From M3007 sp040397785 (GTDB lineage: Bacteria > Bacteroidota > Bacteroidia > Chitinophagales > Saprospiraceae): 64,000 nucleotides of DNA. Every line of letters starts with the position of its first letter. Positions within the stretch are counted from its first letter, which is position 1. The position numbers and the translations under genes are program-made. The notes beneath the pieces were generated by a model, which saw only the letters and a list, made by a program, of their open reading frames with translations, was not told the origin of the DNA and searched no databases. Positions 52,620 through 61,542 of the stretch are shown here, in pieces. Location: the NCBI GenBank assembly GCA_040397785.1, contig JBBAVI010000009.1, positions 29,486 through 93,485 on the forward strand. Direction: 5' to 3'.

Positions 52620-53237
52620 ATGAGCATATCCGATCGAAAAATAAAAGAAAAGGAAGCCCTGCGCGACCTCATCTTGCAAGCAGCCCGCCGACTGTTTGTG
52701 GCTAAAGGTGTTGAACAAACCACCATCCGCAACATCGCCGACGCTGTGGATTATAGCGTCGGAACCGTGTATGTTTATTTTAAAGACAAATCCGACATCC
52801 TGCATGCTTTACATTCGGAAGGCTTTACCGAATTGGGTAATCAGTTTAAAGTACTGTTTGCCGTGGCCGATCCGATGGAAAGATTGCGGGCAATGGGCCG
52901 AATTTATATTCGTTTTGCCCTCGAAAACCCCGATATGTATGATTTGATGTTCACCTTGAAAGCGCCCATGGATTACCTGGAGGATGAAAAAAACTCAGAT
53001 TGGAACGAAGGGAAATCCACGTTTTCTGCTCTGAAAATAACCGTCCAGGATTGTATCAACGCCGGACATTTTAAAAACCACCAACTCGAACCCCTGAGTT
53101 TCATGATCTGGAGCCTTGTGCATGGTATGTGCAGTTTGCACAACAGTCATCGCAGCAAAGGCGTACACCTCGAAAATCCTGATTCCATTGTAGAACAAGG
53201 CTATGCGGCTTTTTTGCAAATTATGGAAACTTTGTGA
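52620..53237 (+). CDS. TetR family transcriptional regulator
   Basis: The 205-residue protein starts at the ATG at 52620. The N-terminal helix-turn-helix is clear (RDLILQAARRLFVAKGVEQTTIRNIADAVDYSVGTVYVYFKDKSDIL, read in parts: RDLILQAARRLF, TTIRNIADAVD, GTVYVYFKDK). The C-terminal ligand domain (about 70-200) is helical and of no known specificity. It is followed by an SDR gene with a matching operator between them. A much longer frame back to 52377 runs through repeats and is not credible. Confidence 0.93.
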   Translation: MSISDRKIKEKEALRDLILQAARRLFVAKGVEQTTIRNIADAVDYSVGTVYVYFKDKSDILHALHSEGFTELGNQFKVLFAVADPMERLRAMGRIYIRFALENPDMYDLMFTLKAPMDYLEDEKNSDWNEGKSTFSALKITVQDCINAGHFKNHQLEPLSFMIWSLVHGMCSLHNSHRSKGVHLENPDSIVEQGYAAFLQIMETL

Positions 53238-53254
53238 TTTTTTTTGCCTAAAAA

Positions 53255-53269
53255 TTGAACGCTGTTCAA
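53255..53269. promoter_or_regulatory. Second TetR operator, before the SDR gene
   Basis: TTGAAC-GCT-GTTCAA is a perfect 6-bp-arm palindrome 31 bases before the SDR start, with the same arms as the site before the TetR gene. A further half site TGTTCAA is at 53281. Confidence 0.6.
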
Positions 53270-53300
53270 AAATAAAATGTTGTTCAAAAAAAACAAAATC

Positions 53301-54080
53301 ATGCAAGAACTTATCCTGCTCACGGGCGCCTCTACCGGTTTAGGTGCAGAAATGGCCCGCTTGCTCGCGGCCGAAAAAATGAACCTGATCCTCGTGGCAC
53401 GCAACCAGAAAAAACTGGAAGCGCTGCGTTCCGAATTGCAAACGCAACATGGCATTACCGCGCATGTTTTTGCAACCGATTTATCGCAAACAGCAAACGC
53501 CATCGCGCTTCACCAGGAAATTAAAGACCGCAATTTGGAAGTCACCATGTTGGTCAACAATGCGGGAAGCGGTGTGTACGGGCATTTTGACCGCACGGAT
53601 CTCGGTCAGGAATTGGCGATGATTCAACTCAATATCGCTTCGGTGGTTACGCTTAGCAAGCTTTTCGTACAAGATATGAAAGCGCGCAATGGAGGTAAAA
53701 TCATGAATATCAGTTCCATCCTGGCCTTTTTGCCCTTTCCGTATTATTCCGTTTATTCGGCCACCAAAGCCTTTGTTTTATCATTTACCGAAACATTGCG
53801 CGCCGAAATGGAAGGAACCAAGGTTCAAATCAGCGCATTTTGCCCAGGTCCGATCAATACACCATTTAATACGGTCGAAATGTTGAAAACCAATGGCTAC
53901 AAGGCCAATCCACCCGCCGATCCAAAATGGGTGGCCCGAAAAGCGGTGCAACATTTGCTGCAAGGAAGTGGGGTAAAAGTACCCGGTGTGTTGAACTGGA
54001 TTCTTACCTGCACCCCGCGGTTTTCACCCCGTTGGCTGACCCTCAAAATCAACAAGAACTTAGCCTCACCGGCTTCATAA
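53301..54080 (+). CDS. Short-chain dehydrogenase/reductase (SDR)
   Basis: The 259-residue protein is taken to start at the ATG at 53301 (MQELILLTGASTGLGAEMARL); an upstream Met at 53277 lies within the operator region. SDR landmarks: cofactor site TGASTGLG, NNAGSG, catalytic Ser in IMNISSILAFLP, Tyr-x3-Lys in YSATKAF. The family covers many NAD(P)-dependent oxidoreductases, mostly of small lipids or ketones. Control by the adjacent TetR protein is likely. Confidence 0.9.
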   Translation: MQELILLTGASTGLGAEMARLLAAEKMNLILVARNQKKLEALRSELQTQHGITAHVFATDLSQTANAIALHQEIKDRNLEVTMLVNNAGSGVYGHFDRTDLGQELAMIQLNIASVVTLSKLFVQDMKARNGGKIMNISSILAFLPFPYYSVYSATKAFVLSFTETLRAEMEGTKVQISAFCPGPINTPFNTVEMLKTNGYKANPPADPKWVARKAVQHLLQGSGVKVPGVLNWILTCTPRFSPRWLTLKINKNLASPAS

Positions 54081-54113
54081 TCCCTTCTTTCTGCATCTTT
54101 TCCATCCTTTTTC

Positions 54114-54887
54114 ATGACCTACTTCTTTGAAACACTGAAAACCCGCAACGAAGCCTTGTTCTATTTTGGACTGCTTTGTGTGGTGGGCGCCATAGTTTGT
54201 TTCCTGCTCGCACGCGTACAACCCACGCAGGTGCTGGGCACAAATGCCTGGTATAAACCTTTTAAATTTTTGATGTCGTCGACCATTTTTGTCTGGACAA
54301 TGGCCTGGTACCTGGGTTATTTGCCCAAAGGCACCGATCTTAACGTGTATGCCTGGGGCATGATCCTGTTTCTGGCTTTTGAAAACGGGTATATTGTGCT
54401 GCAGGCCGGGCGCGGGGAGTTGTCGCATTTTAATGTAAGCAGTCCTTTTTATACGGCAATGTACAACCTGATGGCCCTTGCCGCAGTGGGCATTGCCCTG
54501 TGGACGGCCGCGATCGGTGTGCGGTTTTTCACAGGCACTTTTCCCGACTTGCCGCTTGCGTATTTATGGGGTATCCGCATGGGCATTGTGTTGTTTGCGC
54601 TCTTCGCCTTGCAAGGGCTTGCGATGGGCGGCCGACTTTCGCACAACGTGGGTGCACCGGAAGGCATGTTCACGGAAGGCATTCCAATCCTCAATTGGAG
54701 CAGAAAATACGGTGATTTGCGGGTAGCGCATTTCCTAGGTATGCACGCTTTGCAAATTTTGCCTTTGTTGGCCTATTATCTATTGCGCAACGTTACGATG
54801 ACCGTGGTCGTGGGTATATTGTATGGGGCTTATACTACGTTTACGTTTTTGCAGGCGCTGGCGGGGAAGCCTTGGATGCGGTTTTGA
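54114..54887 (+). CDS. Seven-helix membrane protein of unknown function
   Basis: The 257-residue protein is strongly hydrophobic with about seven membrane helices (about 12-34, 45-70, 75-95, 115-140, 150-178, 195-220, 225-250). I do not recognise a named family; conserved-looking segments are TNAWYKPFKFLMSSTIFVWTM and RVAHFLGMHALQILPLLAYY, the latter with histidines facing the membrane. It follows the SDR gene by 33 bases and may be cotranscribed. Confidence 0.7.
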   Translation: MTYFFETLKTRNEALFYFGLLCVVGAIVCFLLARVQPTQVLGTNAWYKPFKFLMSSTIFVWTMAWYLGYLPKGTDLNVYAWGMILFLAFENGYIVLQAGRGELSHFNVSSPFYTAMYNLMALAAVGIALWTAAIGVRFFTGTFPDLPLAYLWGIRMGIVLFALFALQGLAMGGRLSHNVGAPEGMFTEGIPILNWSRKYGDLRVAHFLGMHALQILPLLAYYLLRNVTMTVVVGILYGAYTTFTFLQALAGKPWMRF

Positions 54888-54900
54888 GCATTATAATGGC

Positions 54901-54930
54901 ACCACGGATTACACGGATTAACACAGATTT
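54901..54930. repeat. Short dispersed-type repeat (CACGGATTACACGGATTA)
   Basis: CACGGATTACACGGATTA followed by ACACAGATTT is an internal repeat of CACGGATTA, a motif type found dispersed in many bacterial genomes. It lies between two convergent genes. No other copy was noticed in this window. Confidence 0.6.
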
Positions 54931-54944
54931 ATAGTTTGCAGTTA

Positions 54945-55949
54945 TCAGTGAGCCGTTGAAAGATTGTTGATTCGGGTTTTTAGTTCTTGCATGCGTTCAA
55001 TCAGTTTGTTAAAAGGTAGCGACTCTTTATAAATCATAAATTCCTGCATGGTTTCATAGTCTTTTTTCCATTCATTTAATATAGCTTCAGGAGGTATCGG
55101 GTTGATTTTATCAGGCGTATGATTAGTATAATCAATACCTCTTAAAGGAGTCATTGTTCTTCGATGCTCTACGATTCCATTGTATAAATCGTTGTTTGCG
55201 AGTGCTTCCGCTGCGTAAGGAGTATCCATCATTTTTTCAATATCATATAAATGCCGGCTAAGTCGGTCAACTCTTACTTTATCGCCTGTTTTTTGAAATT
55301 CTTCATGCAGTAAAAAAATTTTCTCTAGAAATGTTCTTTCAGGGTTAACAGTGGGAATAGTAATAGCAGCATCAGCAAATGCTTGGCCTTTGTATTGCTC
55401 ACCTACCAAAGATGAAAATGATTTTCGAGTATGTGGCTCCATAAGTGAACGGCTGCCAATTTCTACCAGTACTCTTGGTTGAATATACACCGCAGATTCT
55501 GTTATTCCTGGGTAATAAAGTTCAATAATTAAAGGATCCTGATCGGTATCTCTGATTGCTCCCAATTGAACCGTTACCTGGTCGAAACCAGCTTGCTGAA
55601 ACTTGCTCTTTAATTCAGGATAAAATATTTCCGATATGTAGTGAAAAGAATGCTTTCTCAATTTGCTTACTTGCGCCCCAGTCATTGCTTTATCAAAACC
55701 TAAAAACTTTCTGTCTAAGGCCAAATCAATGTCTTCCGAAAAACGGTCAATTAAATCCCAGGCTTTACTAAGTGAAGTGCCACCTTTAAATACAGTATGC
55801 GGTGCTATAGACGTTTGAAATACCAGTTCCAGTGTTTTTACAACCCACCAGTCTTTTTCTATCGCCTGAACAGGCAACCCCTTATTAGAACGTATTTGTT
55901 CAAATATCCTCAACTGTTGCGCTCTATCTAATTGCAGCCATTCTTTCAT
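54945..55949 (-). CDS. AbiEii-type nucleotidyltransferase toxin (second pair)
   Basis: The 334-residue protein carries the nucleotidyltransferase signature VFKGGTSLSKAWDLIDRFSEDIDLAL (parts FKGGTSLSKAW and FSEDIDLAL), giving GG-T-S and the D-x-D pair, in the AbiEii/AbiGii family. The N-terminal part (IFEQIRSNKGLPVQAIEKDWWVV) is typical of the larger, DUF6088-linked subtype. It overlaps the DUF6088 gene by four bases (ATGA type) and is translated after it. Function by analogy: growth-stopping nucleotidyl transfer in phage defence. Confidence 0.87.
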   Translation of the reverse strand: MKEWLQLDRAQQLRIFEQIRSNKGLPVQAIEKDWWVVKTLELVFQTSIAPHTVFKGGTSLSKAWDLIDRFSEDIDLALDRKFLGFDKAMTGAQVSKLRKHSFHYISEIFYPELKSKFQQAGFDQVTVQLGAIRDTDQDPLIIELYYPGITESAVYIQPRVLVEIGSRSLMEPHTRKSFSSLVGEQYKGQAFADAAITIPTVNPERTFLEKIFLLHEEFQKTGDKVRVDRLSRHLYDIEKMMDTPYAAEALANNDLYNGIVEHRRTMTPLRGIDYTNHTPDKINPIPPEAILNEWKKDYETMQEFMIYKESLPFNKLIERMQELKTRINNLSTAH

Positions 55950-56563
55950 TGTTCGATAAACAGGGCTTTTTTCAAAATATCAGCAATCCATACCGGAGCC
56001 AATTTCATATCGTGTTGCAGGTGCTGTGGCTTTTCTTTTTTCAGCAGTAAATAAATTTTATCCAGTTCCGGTTTGCTCACTTTGTCTTTACCAATGGCTC
56101 TTAGTGCCTGAATTACTAAACTGCTGATAGGGCCTTTTGCTAGTAGGTTTTTTGGGGTTGTTTTTTTAAACTTAATACTTTGTTTTCCGATTTTTACTTT
56201 TCGGGCTGCTCCATCGGTTAAGTAAACAATATTGAGTGGAACCTGTGTGCTTAAGCCCAATCGGTTGAGTGCGTAAACACCCGTAGGTACAATGGTGGCT
56301 TTGTCTCTTTTGGCTATGGCCATGGCAATAGCTTCTATGCCTGGATTAACCGGACCGATTTCGAGATCTATTTCAGGTATGGTGTAAATGCCCTGGGCAA
56401 TACGAACCACTTCATTATTTTCGGTGAGTCGTTGCAGTGCTTTGCGAATAGCGGCTGTACTTGCAAGGCTCGAGAAGTTCTCCGGAAAAAATAGTTTGGC
56501 CTTGCCAGCTTTTTTCATGCTTGCAAGTACCTGTTTTTCAATATTTTGTTGTTGCTCTTTCAT
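55946..56563 (-). CDS. DUF6088 family antitoxin-like regulator
   Basis: The 205-residue protein has an N-terminal winged helix (about 20-65, FFPENFSSLASTAAIRKALQRLTENNEVVRIAQGIYTIP read in parts) and a body of the AbiEi-like DUF6088 type (TIVPTGVYALNRLGLSTQVP, then NIVYLTDGAARKVKIGKQSIKFKKTTPKN). It pairs with the AbiEii toxin gene through a four-base overlap. A 12-bp inverted repeat just upstream (56569-56601) overlaps the likely -7 box (TAAATTTG), so the protein probably represses its own operon. Confidence 0.85.
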   Translation of the reverse strand: MKEQQQNIEKQVLASMKKAGKAKLFFPENFSSLASTAAIRKALQRLTENNEVVRIAQGIYTIPEIDLEIGPVNPGIEAIAMAIAKRDKATIVPTGVYALNRLGLSTQVPLNIVYLTDGAARKVKIGKQSIKFKKTTPKNLLAKGPISSLVIQALRAIGKDKVSKPELDKIYLLLKKEKPQHLQHDMKLAPVWIADILKKALFIEQ

Positions 56564-56568
56564 TTTTA

Positions 56569-56601
56569 TTCGTCACAAATTTAGCAAATATTTGTGACGA
56601 A
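56569..56601 (-). promoter_or_regulatory. Palindromic operator/promoter of the DUF6088-AbiEii pair
   Basis: TTCGTCACAAAT (56569-56580) and ATTTGTGACGAA (56590-56601) form a perfect 12-bp inverted repeat with a 9-base spacer, beginning six bases before the start codon. TAAATTTG (56583-56576, minus strand) inside it matches the -7 consensus. Confidence 0.75.
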
Positions 56602-56789
56602 ATTTTATTTTTTTGATCGCTTTTTTTTGCAATAATTTGAGACAACATAATCGCTGCGATAAGCCGCTTGAAATTCAAGTAATTCAATCTGTTAACGTGG
56701 TGAAAATCCTATACCGTGGTGAACCAATAAAGCCCCCAAACACGTTTCCTATAAAGCGCAATATTGCAACACCACAAATTACCGGCACT

Positions 56790-57515
56790 ATGCAAATACA
56801 AACACTTTTGATCGCACTTCTGATCGCCAATCTGACCTTAAACGCCCAAACAAAATCCGAAATACCTGAATTTGTACCCTACATCGAATCGACTGGTACC
56901 GCAGAATTACTGATCATTCCCGATCAAATTTACCTGCGCATTAGTTTGCAAGAAAGATACCAAAATAAAACAAAGATCACCGTAGACGCGCAGGAAACCG
57001 AACTCAAAACGGCCCTTTCAACCCTCGGAATTCACACCGACAAACTTTCCCTGGCAGACGCCCATGCCAATTTTGTAAAAATGCGCAGAAACCAAAAAGC
57101 GGTACTTACACGCAAAGATTATGAATTGCTTTTGCCTGACGCTGAAACCTTAGGAAAGGTACTCGATGCATTGGATAACCTGAAAGTTGCCGATGCCTTT
57201 GTAAATGATGTAAGTCACTCAAAAAGAGACAGTTTGCAAAAGACCGTTCGTATCAAAGCAATCCAGGATGCTAAAGAAAAAGCGGATTACCTGCTCAATG
57301 CCATTGGAGAACAAACCGGTAAGCCGTTGATCGTCAATGTGATCAATGATGTACCCTATTCAAAGGGCAACGAAATAAATATAAAAGGTAGTCGCGATAA
57401 GGTGACGAATTATTACATCGACGGCGTTCGAGTGCATGCAGATGGGGAAGATGATATACAGTTTCAGAAAATACGAATTTACGTAACTGCTTATGTGAAG
57501 TTTGGGATAAAATAG
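56790..57515 (+). CDS. SIMPL domain (DUF541) exported protein
   Basis: The 241-residue protein starts at the ATG at 56790, which opens a signal peptide (MQIQTLLIALLIANLTLNAQ); the longer frame to 56613 has no support. SIMPL features are ESTGTAELLIIPDQIYLRISLQER at the mature start and AIQDAKEKADYLLNAIGEQTGKPLIVNVIND near the end. Family members are periplasmic or surface proteins with oxidative-stress or signalling links, of unclear biochemistry. It is unlinked to its neighbours. Confidence 0.87.
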   Translation: MQIQTLLIALLIANLTLNAQTKSEIPEFVPYIESTGTAELLIIPDQIYLRISLQERYQNKTKITVDAQETELKTALSTLGIHTDKLSLADAHANFVKMRRNQKAVLTRKDYELLLPDAETLGKVLDALDNLKVADAFVNDVSHSKRDSLQKTVRIKAIQDAKEKADYLLNAIGEQTGKPLIVNVINDVPYSKGNEINIKGSRDKVTNYYIDGVRVHADGEDDIQFQKIRIYVTAYVKFGIK

Positions 57516-57583
57516 GGGTCAAAATATATGATAAAAGCACATCACCCGCCATTTTGCCAAACCAATGTTCGCGGCAATATTGT

Positions 57584-58141
57584 TTAAAGTTCTTTTTTTC
57601 GTCTTGGTAGCGAATTTTCGTTGATGATTTTTATCGCTGCAGTTATTTGCTTGTCAATGTCCTTTATACGACTGACTGTGTGTATTACATTTCGCTTTTT
57701 GCCCATTGAAAGCTTTTCAAATTTGGATTTAAGTTCTTCGTCCTGCTCCAAAAGCACTTCCAGTACCTCTGGCATTTTTACGCCAAGTGGGTCTGGGTCT
57801 TCTCGCAATTCAAAGGCTAACTTATCACCTAAATTTTTGCCAATCGTATTCAAGTTTTTAGTACCTAAAATGATGAAAAAGTTTCCGTCACCCAAATGAT
57901 TTAAGCCACATTGAAAAGTCAGTTGCTCGTCAATCGTGCATAAAAAACGCGTTAGGCGTTTATCTTTAAACTTATCTACCACTTCTGCTGAAATGGTTAA
58001 GTAAAAATAACCGCCTTTTCGTTTTTCTAATTGTCCTATCGTTTGTTCGTCTTTGTAAACTTTCATATTGTAGGCATTATTTTGCACGGTAAGTTTGTCG
58101 CTTTCCACCAAACCGATGTTATTTGCCGTTTTTATTGTCAT
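57584..58141 (-). CDS. DUF1905/YdeI-like (OmpD-associated) protein
   Basis: The 185-residue protein, starting at the ATG at 58141, has a DUF1905-like beta-barrel segment (about 55-120, YFYLTISAEVVDKFKDKRLTRFLCTID, then FFIILGTKNLNTIGKNLGDKLAFEL) and a helical C-terminal part as in YdeI/OmpD-associated proteins (MGKKRNVIHTVSRIKDIDKQITAAIKIINEN). Those with known phenotypes are linked to stress resistance; the activity is unknown. The start overlaps the end of the DUF763 gene by 23 bases; upstream in-frame Mets (58177, 58192) would overlap more. The two are likely cotranscribed. Confidence 0.7.
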   Translation of the reverse strand: MTIKTANNIGLVESDKLTVQNNAYNMKVYKDEQTIGQLEKRKGGYFYLTISAEVVDKFKDKRLTRFLCTIDEQLTFQCGLNHLGDGNFFIILGTKNLNTIGKNLGDKLAFELREDPDPLGVKMPEVLEVLLEQDEELKSKFEKLSMGKKRNVIHTVSRIKDIDKQITAAIKIINENSLPRRKKEL

Positions 58142-59315
58142 CTTGTTTTGAAAAACCGTTGATTGTCCGTCCGCCATATTTCCATGAATCATCTTTTTCT
58201 TTTTGTAAAAGAGCCTCAAAGTTACCATTAGGCGTAAAGTTTTCTTCCGATTGTTGCGCAATAAGTGTCAATTTTTTAATGGCGGCCAGTTTATCGCTAT
58301 CGCCAATCTTTGCTTTTTCAACTGAATTTCTGAGCGTTTCAATAGTTTCATCATATACTTTTGTCGGTACAGGAAAGGGGCCACCCCCTTTACCACCGTG
58401 CGCAAAGGCAAATCTTGCGGGGTCCGTAAATCTTGAAGCGGTACCATGGATTACCTCACTTACCAATGCCAATGATTGCAGCGTTCTAGGACCTAATCCT
58501 TTGAGTAACAATAAATCTTCAAAATTTTGTGTTCCGGTTTCTTGTGCCAACCACAAAATGCTTCCCAACCGCTTTAAATCAACATCCTTGGCTTTTATAT
58601 CTTTATAAGTTGGCATTGTCAGATGCTTTATTTCCTCAAGCATGCTCACCGGATTTTCTTTTACAATATCAAGTATGGCCGATTGTGTTGGTTTGGCCTG
58701 TTTATCTACTAAGTTTAAGATTTCACCTTGAAAATCACCGCATATTGCCGTATGCGGTTCTTCTACAAATGATTTTAGATCATCTGAATTCCAATGATAA
58801 CGCCTTGCTTTTGAGGTTTCTGTCTGCATTCCTTGTTGTACCACAGACCAATCAGCATGATCGCTTACTATAAAGTAATGCATATATACTTGAAAACCAT
58901 CTTGAATAGCGGTGCTATCTACTTTGGCGGTAAGTCTACTAAATTTAGCAAGTTCATTGCCGTTAATTCCTGTTTTATCTCCAACATTCACCAATTCAAT
59001 GGGGGTTTGTAAAGAATCTTTTCCTTTACCACCACAAACATAAATTCCCAACTCTTTAGAATGTGGGTTTAAAGATTTTTTTAACGCACTCATTACCGCA
59101 GTGGTAACTCCGGATGAGTTCCAGTCCATACCAATCACAGCACCAAAACTCTGAAACCAAAAAGGATCAGAAAGTCTCCTCAAAAATTCTTGTTTGCCGT
59201 ATTCTAAAATAATGGACTCTACAATAGGCAAGCTTAATTTTGTCATTCTATCGAACAACCAAAACGGAATACTACCGCCCATTAATGACAAATCTGCCGA
59301 ACCAGAACGTTTCAT
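58119..59315 (-). CDS. DUF763 family protein
   Basis: The 398-residue protein matches DUF763 over its length: start MKRSGSADLSLMGGSIPFWL, VCGGKGKDSLQTP, FQVYMHYFIVSDHADWSVVQQGM and the late helix-hairpin-helix-like LLLLKGLGPRTLQSLALVSE, with FTDPARFAFAHGGKGGGPFPVP. DUF763 has been linked by context to nucleic-acid processing, but no activity is established. It is transcribed with the DUF1905-like gene, which overlaps its 3' end. Confidence 0.87.
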   Translation of the reverse strand: MKRSGSADLSLMGGSIPFWLFDRMTKLSLPIVESIILEYGKQEFLRRLSDPFWFQSFGAVIGMDWNSSGVTTAVMSALKKSLNPHSKELGIYVCGGKGKDSLQTPIELVNVGDKTGINGNELAKFSRLTAKVDSTAIQDGFQVYMHYFIVSDHADWSVVQQGMQTETSKARRYHWNSDDLKSFVEEPHTAICGDFQGEILNLVDKQAKPTQSAILDIVKENPVSMLEEIKHLTMPTYKDIKAKDVDLKRLGSILWLAQETGTQNFEDLLLLKGLGPRTLQSLALVSEVIHGTASRFTDPARFAFAHGGKGGGPFPVPTKVYDETIETLRNSVEKAKIGDSDKLAAIKKLTLIAQQSEENFTPNGNFEALLQKEKDDSWKYGGRTINGFSKQDDNKNGK

Positions 59316-59542
59316 TTTTTAGATTTATTTAGAATGAAAAGTCATCCCTCTATCAACAAAGATAAATCCCCCAAGCAAAATCTCCAAATATTCGCATCGT
59401 TGGTTTTATCTTCTTAATAATGAACCAATTAATCAAAAAAACACCCTTTTACATTTCCTTTACATCGTTTTACACCCCAAAAACGCCCGGGACCATGGCG
59501 GCTCCTACATTTGGCCCATTGTTTTACCAACCAAACGAAGTT

Positions 59543-60619
59543 ATGCAAATTCATCTGATCACCTTAATGGTACTCGTACCTTCATTTTATTCCTGCCAGC
59601 AAGACCCCTCATCGGTCCAATCCCTGACGGCAAATCTCGGACCCAGCGCCGAAAAAAACATGGAGGAAGACGACGAACCCGACCCCGCAGCTACCCTGAA
59701 TGTTATTTTTAAATCGGCGGATACGGGGGAAAGCTGGCAGGATATAAGCGCCGGATTGCCCAATGGTATATTCATTGAGGGCCTAACTTTCCAAAACAAT
59801 TCCATTTTAGTAAGTACCGGAAAAGGCTTGTATCACATGCGCACCAATGTTACGAAGCCGACTTGGGAAAAAGAATTTTTCTTGTATGGTCCTATTTACG
59901 CATTGGTTTCAAATCCGAAAGGCATCCTTGCTTGCGCGTATGATTCGGGCCTTTTTCAAAACCTGAGCGATACCGACATTTGGAGGGTACTTAGCAATAA
60001 CTTGAAAGACAAAGCGATCCGAACGGCCATGTTGACTGCGGAAAACACCTTGTTGGTGGGTACCGATCACGGCATTTTTAAATCAGCAAATGGTGGTAAT
60101 AGCTGGAAATCGGTTTATGGAGGCGGTATGATCTTAAATTTTGTGGAGGCCGATGGCACCCTGATTGCGGGCGGGGAAAAAGGTGTTTTGCGCTCTACCG
60201 ATGGCGGCGAAACCTGGGTTACTACTTTGTTTGAAAATATTATGTCCAAAAACACTGGACGCCTAGACGATCAGTTGTTCACCATCCAGGGCACCATGGA
60301 TATTGAGAAGCCTAATCCCGGCGGCATTACCAACCGTTTGCGCGTGTCAAAAGATGGTGGAAAAAATTGGCGACGCCTGGAAAACAGCCTTTTTCCAATC
60401 CAGGATCAGTACGATATGGACGAAAGTTTGGCCGATGCCAAGGATCTTTTTGATATGGTTCAAGTGGGCAAGTATTTGTTTTGCAGCTTTGACACGGGCA
60501 TTTACCGCACAGCTGACCAGGGCAAAACCTGGCAATTGGTCTTTAATGCCAAAGGAATGTCTTTCAGAATGTATGTTTCGGGCAACGTAATTTATGCCAT
60601 ACCAAGCGGTGGCTGTTAA
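59543..60619 (+). CDS. BNR/YCF48-like repeat lipoprotein
   Basis: The 358-residue protein starts at the ATG at 59543, which opens a lipoprotein signal (LITLMVLVPSFYSC). The body is a beta-propeller made of BNR/YCF48-like repeats (FKSADTGESWQDI, FKSANGGNSWKSV, LRSTDGGETWVTT, YRTADQGKTWQLV). A longer frame to 59420 is less likely. It should sit in the outer membrane or periplasm as a binding protein. The next gene, a membrane-anchored regulator, starts 20 bases later, so a sensor-regulator unit is possible, though this is inference. Confidence 0.8.
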   Translation: MQIHLITLMVLVPSFYSCQQDPSSVQSLTANLGPSAEKNMEEDDEPDPAATLNVIFKSADTGESWQDISAGLPNGIFIEGLTFQNNSILVSTGKGLYHMRTNVTKPTWEKEFFLYGPIYALVSNPKGILACAYDSGLFQNLSDTDIWRVLSNNLKDKAIRTAMLTAENTLLVGTDHGIFKSANGGNSWKSVYGGGMILNFVEADGTLIAGGEKGVLRSTDGGETWVTTLFENIMSKNTGRLDDQLFTIQGTMDIEKPNPGGITNRLRVSKDGGKNWRRLENSLFPIQDQYDMDESLADAKDLFDMVQVGKYLFCSFDTGIYRTADQGKTWQLVFNAKGMSFRMYVSGNVIYAIPSGGC

Positions 60620-60639
60620 AAAAGTGCTATTTTTGAGGC

Positions 60640-61542
60640 ATGTTTAGGGTCCATTTTTCAAAGAATATGCGTTTTTGGCCACTTTTAGCCCTGTTTCTGG
60701 TCGCCTGGTTTTTGCCCGCCACGCCAAATGCAGCGCAGGATGATTTATCGCCTGAAAAAGTTAACCTCGCGCTGCGCCGCACGGCCGATGGGCTTTTGCG
60801 TGCATCAGGTGATGGCAAAAGCCGTATTCCGGCGGTTAAACAGGTGGAGCCCGGGGTTTGGCAGGTGATGCTCGAACATCCTTTTCAGTATGATTCGCTG
60901 CCAGCGCTTTTACAGGCCTCGCTGGATCTATACGGCATCCAAATACCCTATGAAGTGGCCGTGCGCAATTGCTTCGACGCTACCCTGGAACTGGGCTACC
61001 ACAAGTCGGACTTTTTGGAACTTGAAAGCGTGCCTTGCGGCGGACGGGCGATGCCGGAGGGCTGCCATTATTTAGAAATCACTTTTTTAGGCGCAACGCC
61101 CCCTACCCCATCCATTTGGGCCAGTAAAGCCTGGATTTTGTGGCTATTATTGGGTATTTTGGCAGGTTTTGGTTTTTTCTGGTTGCAAAAAAAGCCAAAA
61201 CCTGCCGCCCCTATGGCCGATGCAACTACTGACTGGCTGGAATTTGGCCATTCGAAATTGGATGTGGCCGGTCAGGTGCTCTTGTGTGCGGGTACGCGCG
61301 CGACACTCACTTTTCGGGAAACCAAATTGTTGCGACTTTTTGCGGCGCGTCCCAATCAATTACTGGAACGCGATTTTATTTTGCAGGAAGTTTGGGCGGA
61401 TGAAGGTGTTTTGGTAGGTCGCAGTGTGGATGTCTTTGTGTCACGGTTGCGCAAAAAATTAGCCGCCGATGTTTCTGTAAGAATTGTAGCGGTGCATGGG
61501 GTTGGGTATCGTTTGGAGACTGGGAAGGGATTGAACCCCTAG
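60640..61542 (+). CDS. Membrane-anchored winged-helix regulator with C-terminal DNA-binding domain
   Basis: The 300-residue protein has an N-terminal signal or anchor (about 10-30, FWPLLALFLVAWFLP), a periplasmic segment with four Cys (Cys111, 133, 142 and others) at 33-160, a membrane helix (about 163-184, KAWILWLLLGILAGFGFFWL) and an OmpR/PhoB-type winged helix at about 200-295 (FRETKLLRLFAARPNQLLERDFILQEVW, VFVSRLRKKL, VHGVGYRLE, read in parts). In ToxR/CadC the DNA-binding domain is N-terminal; here it is C-terminal, with a cleavable-looking signal in front. It probably senses an envelope signal and binds DNA from the membrane. Start could also be Met10 (60667). Confidence 0.82.
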   Translation: MFRVHFSKNMRFWPLLALFLVAWFLPATPNAAQDDLSPEKVNLALRRTADGLLRASGDGKSRIPAVKQVEPGVWQVMLEHPFQYDSLPALLQASLDLYGIQIPYEVAVRNCFDATLELGYHKSDFLELESVPCGGRAMPEGCHYLEITFLGATPPTPSIWASKAWILWLLLGILAGFGFFWLQKKPKPAAPMADATTDWLEFGHSKLDVAGQVLLCAGTRATLTFRETKLLRLFAARPNQLLERDFILQEVWADEGVLVGRSVDVFVSRLRKKLAADVSVRIVAVHGVGYRLETGKGLNP

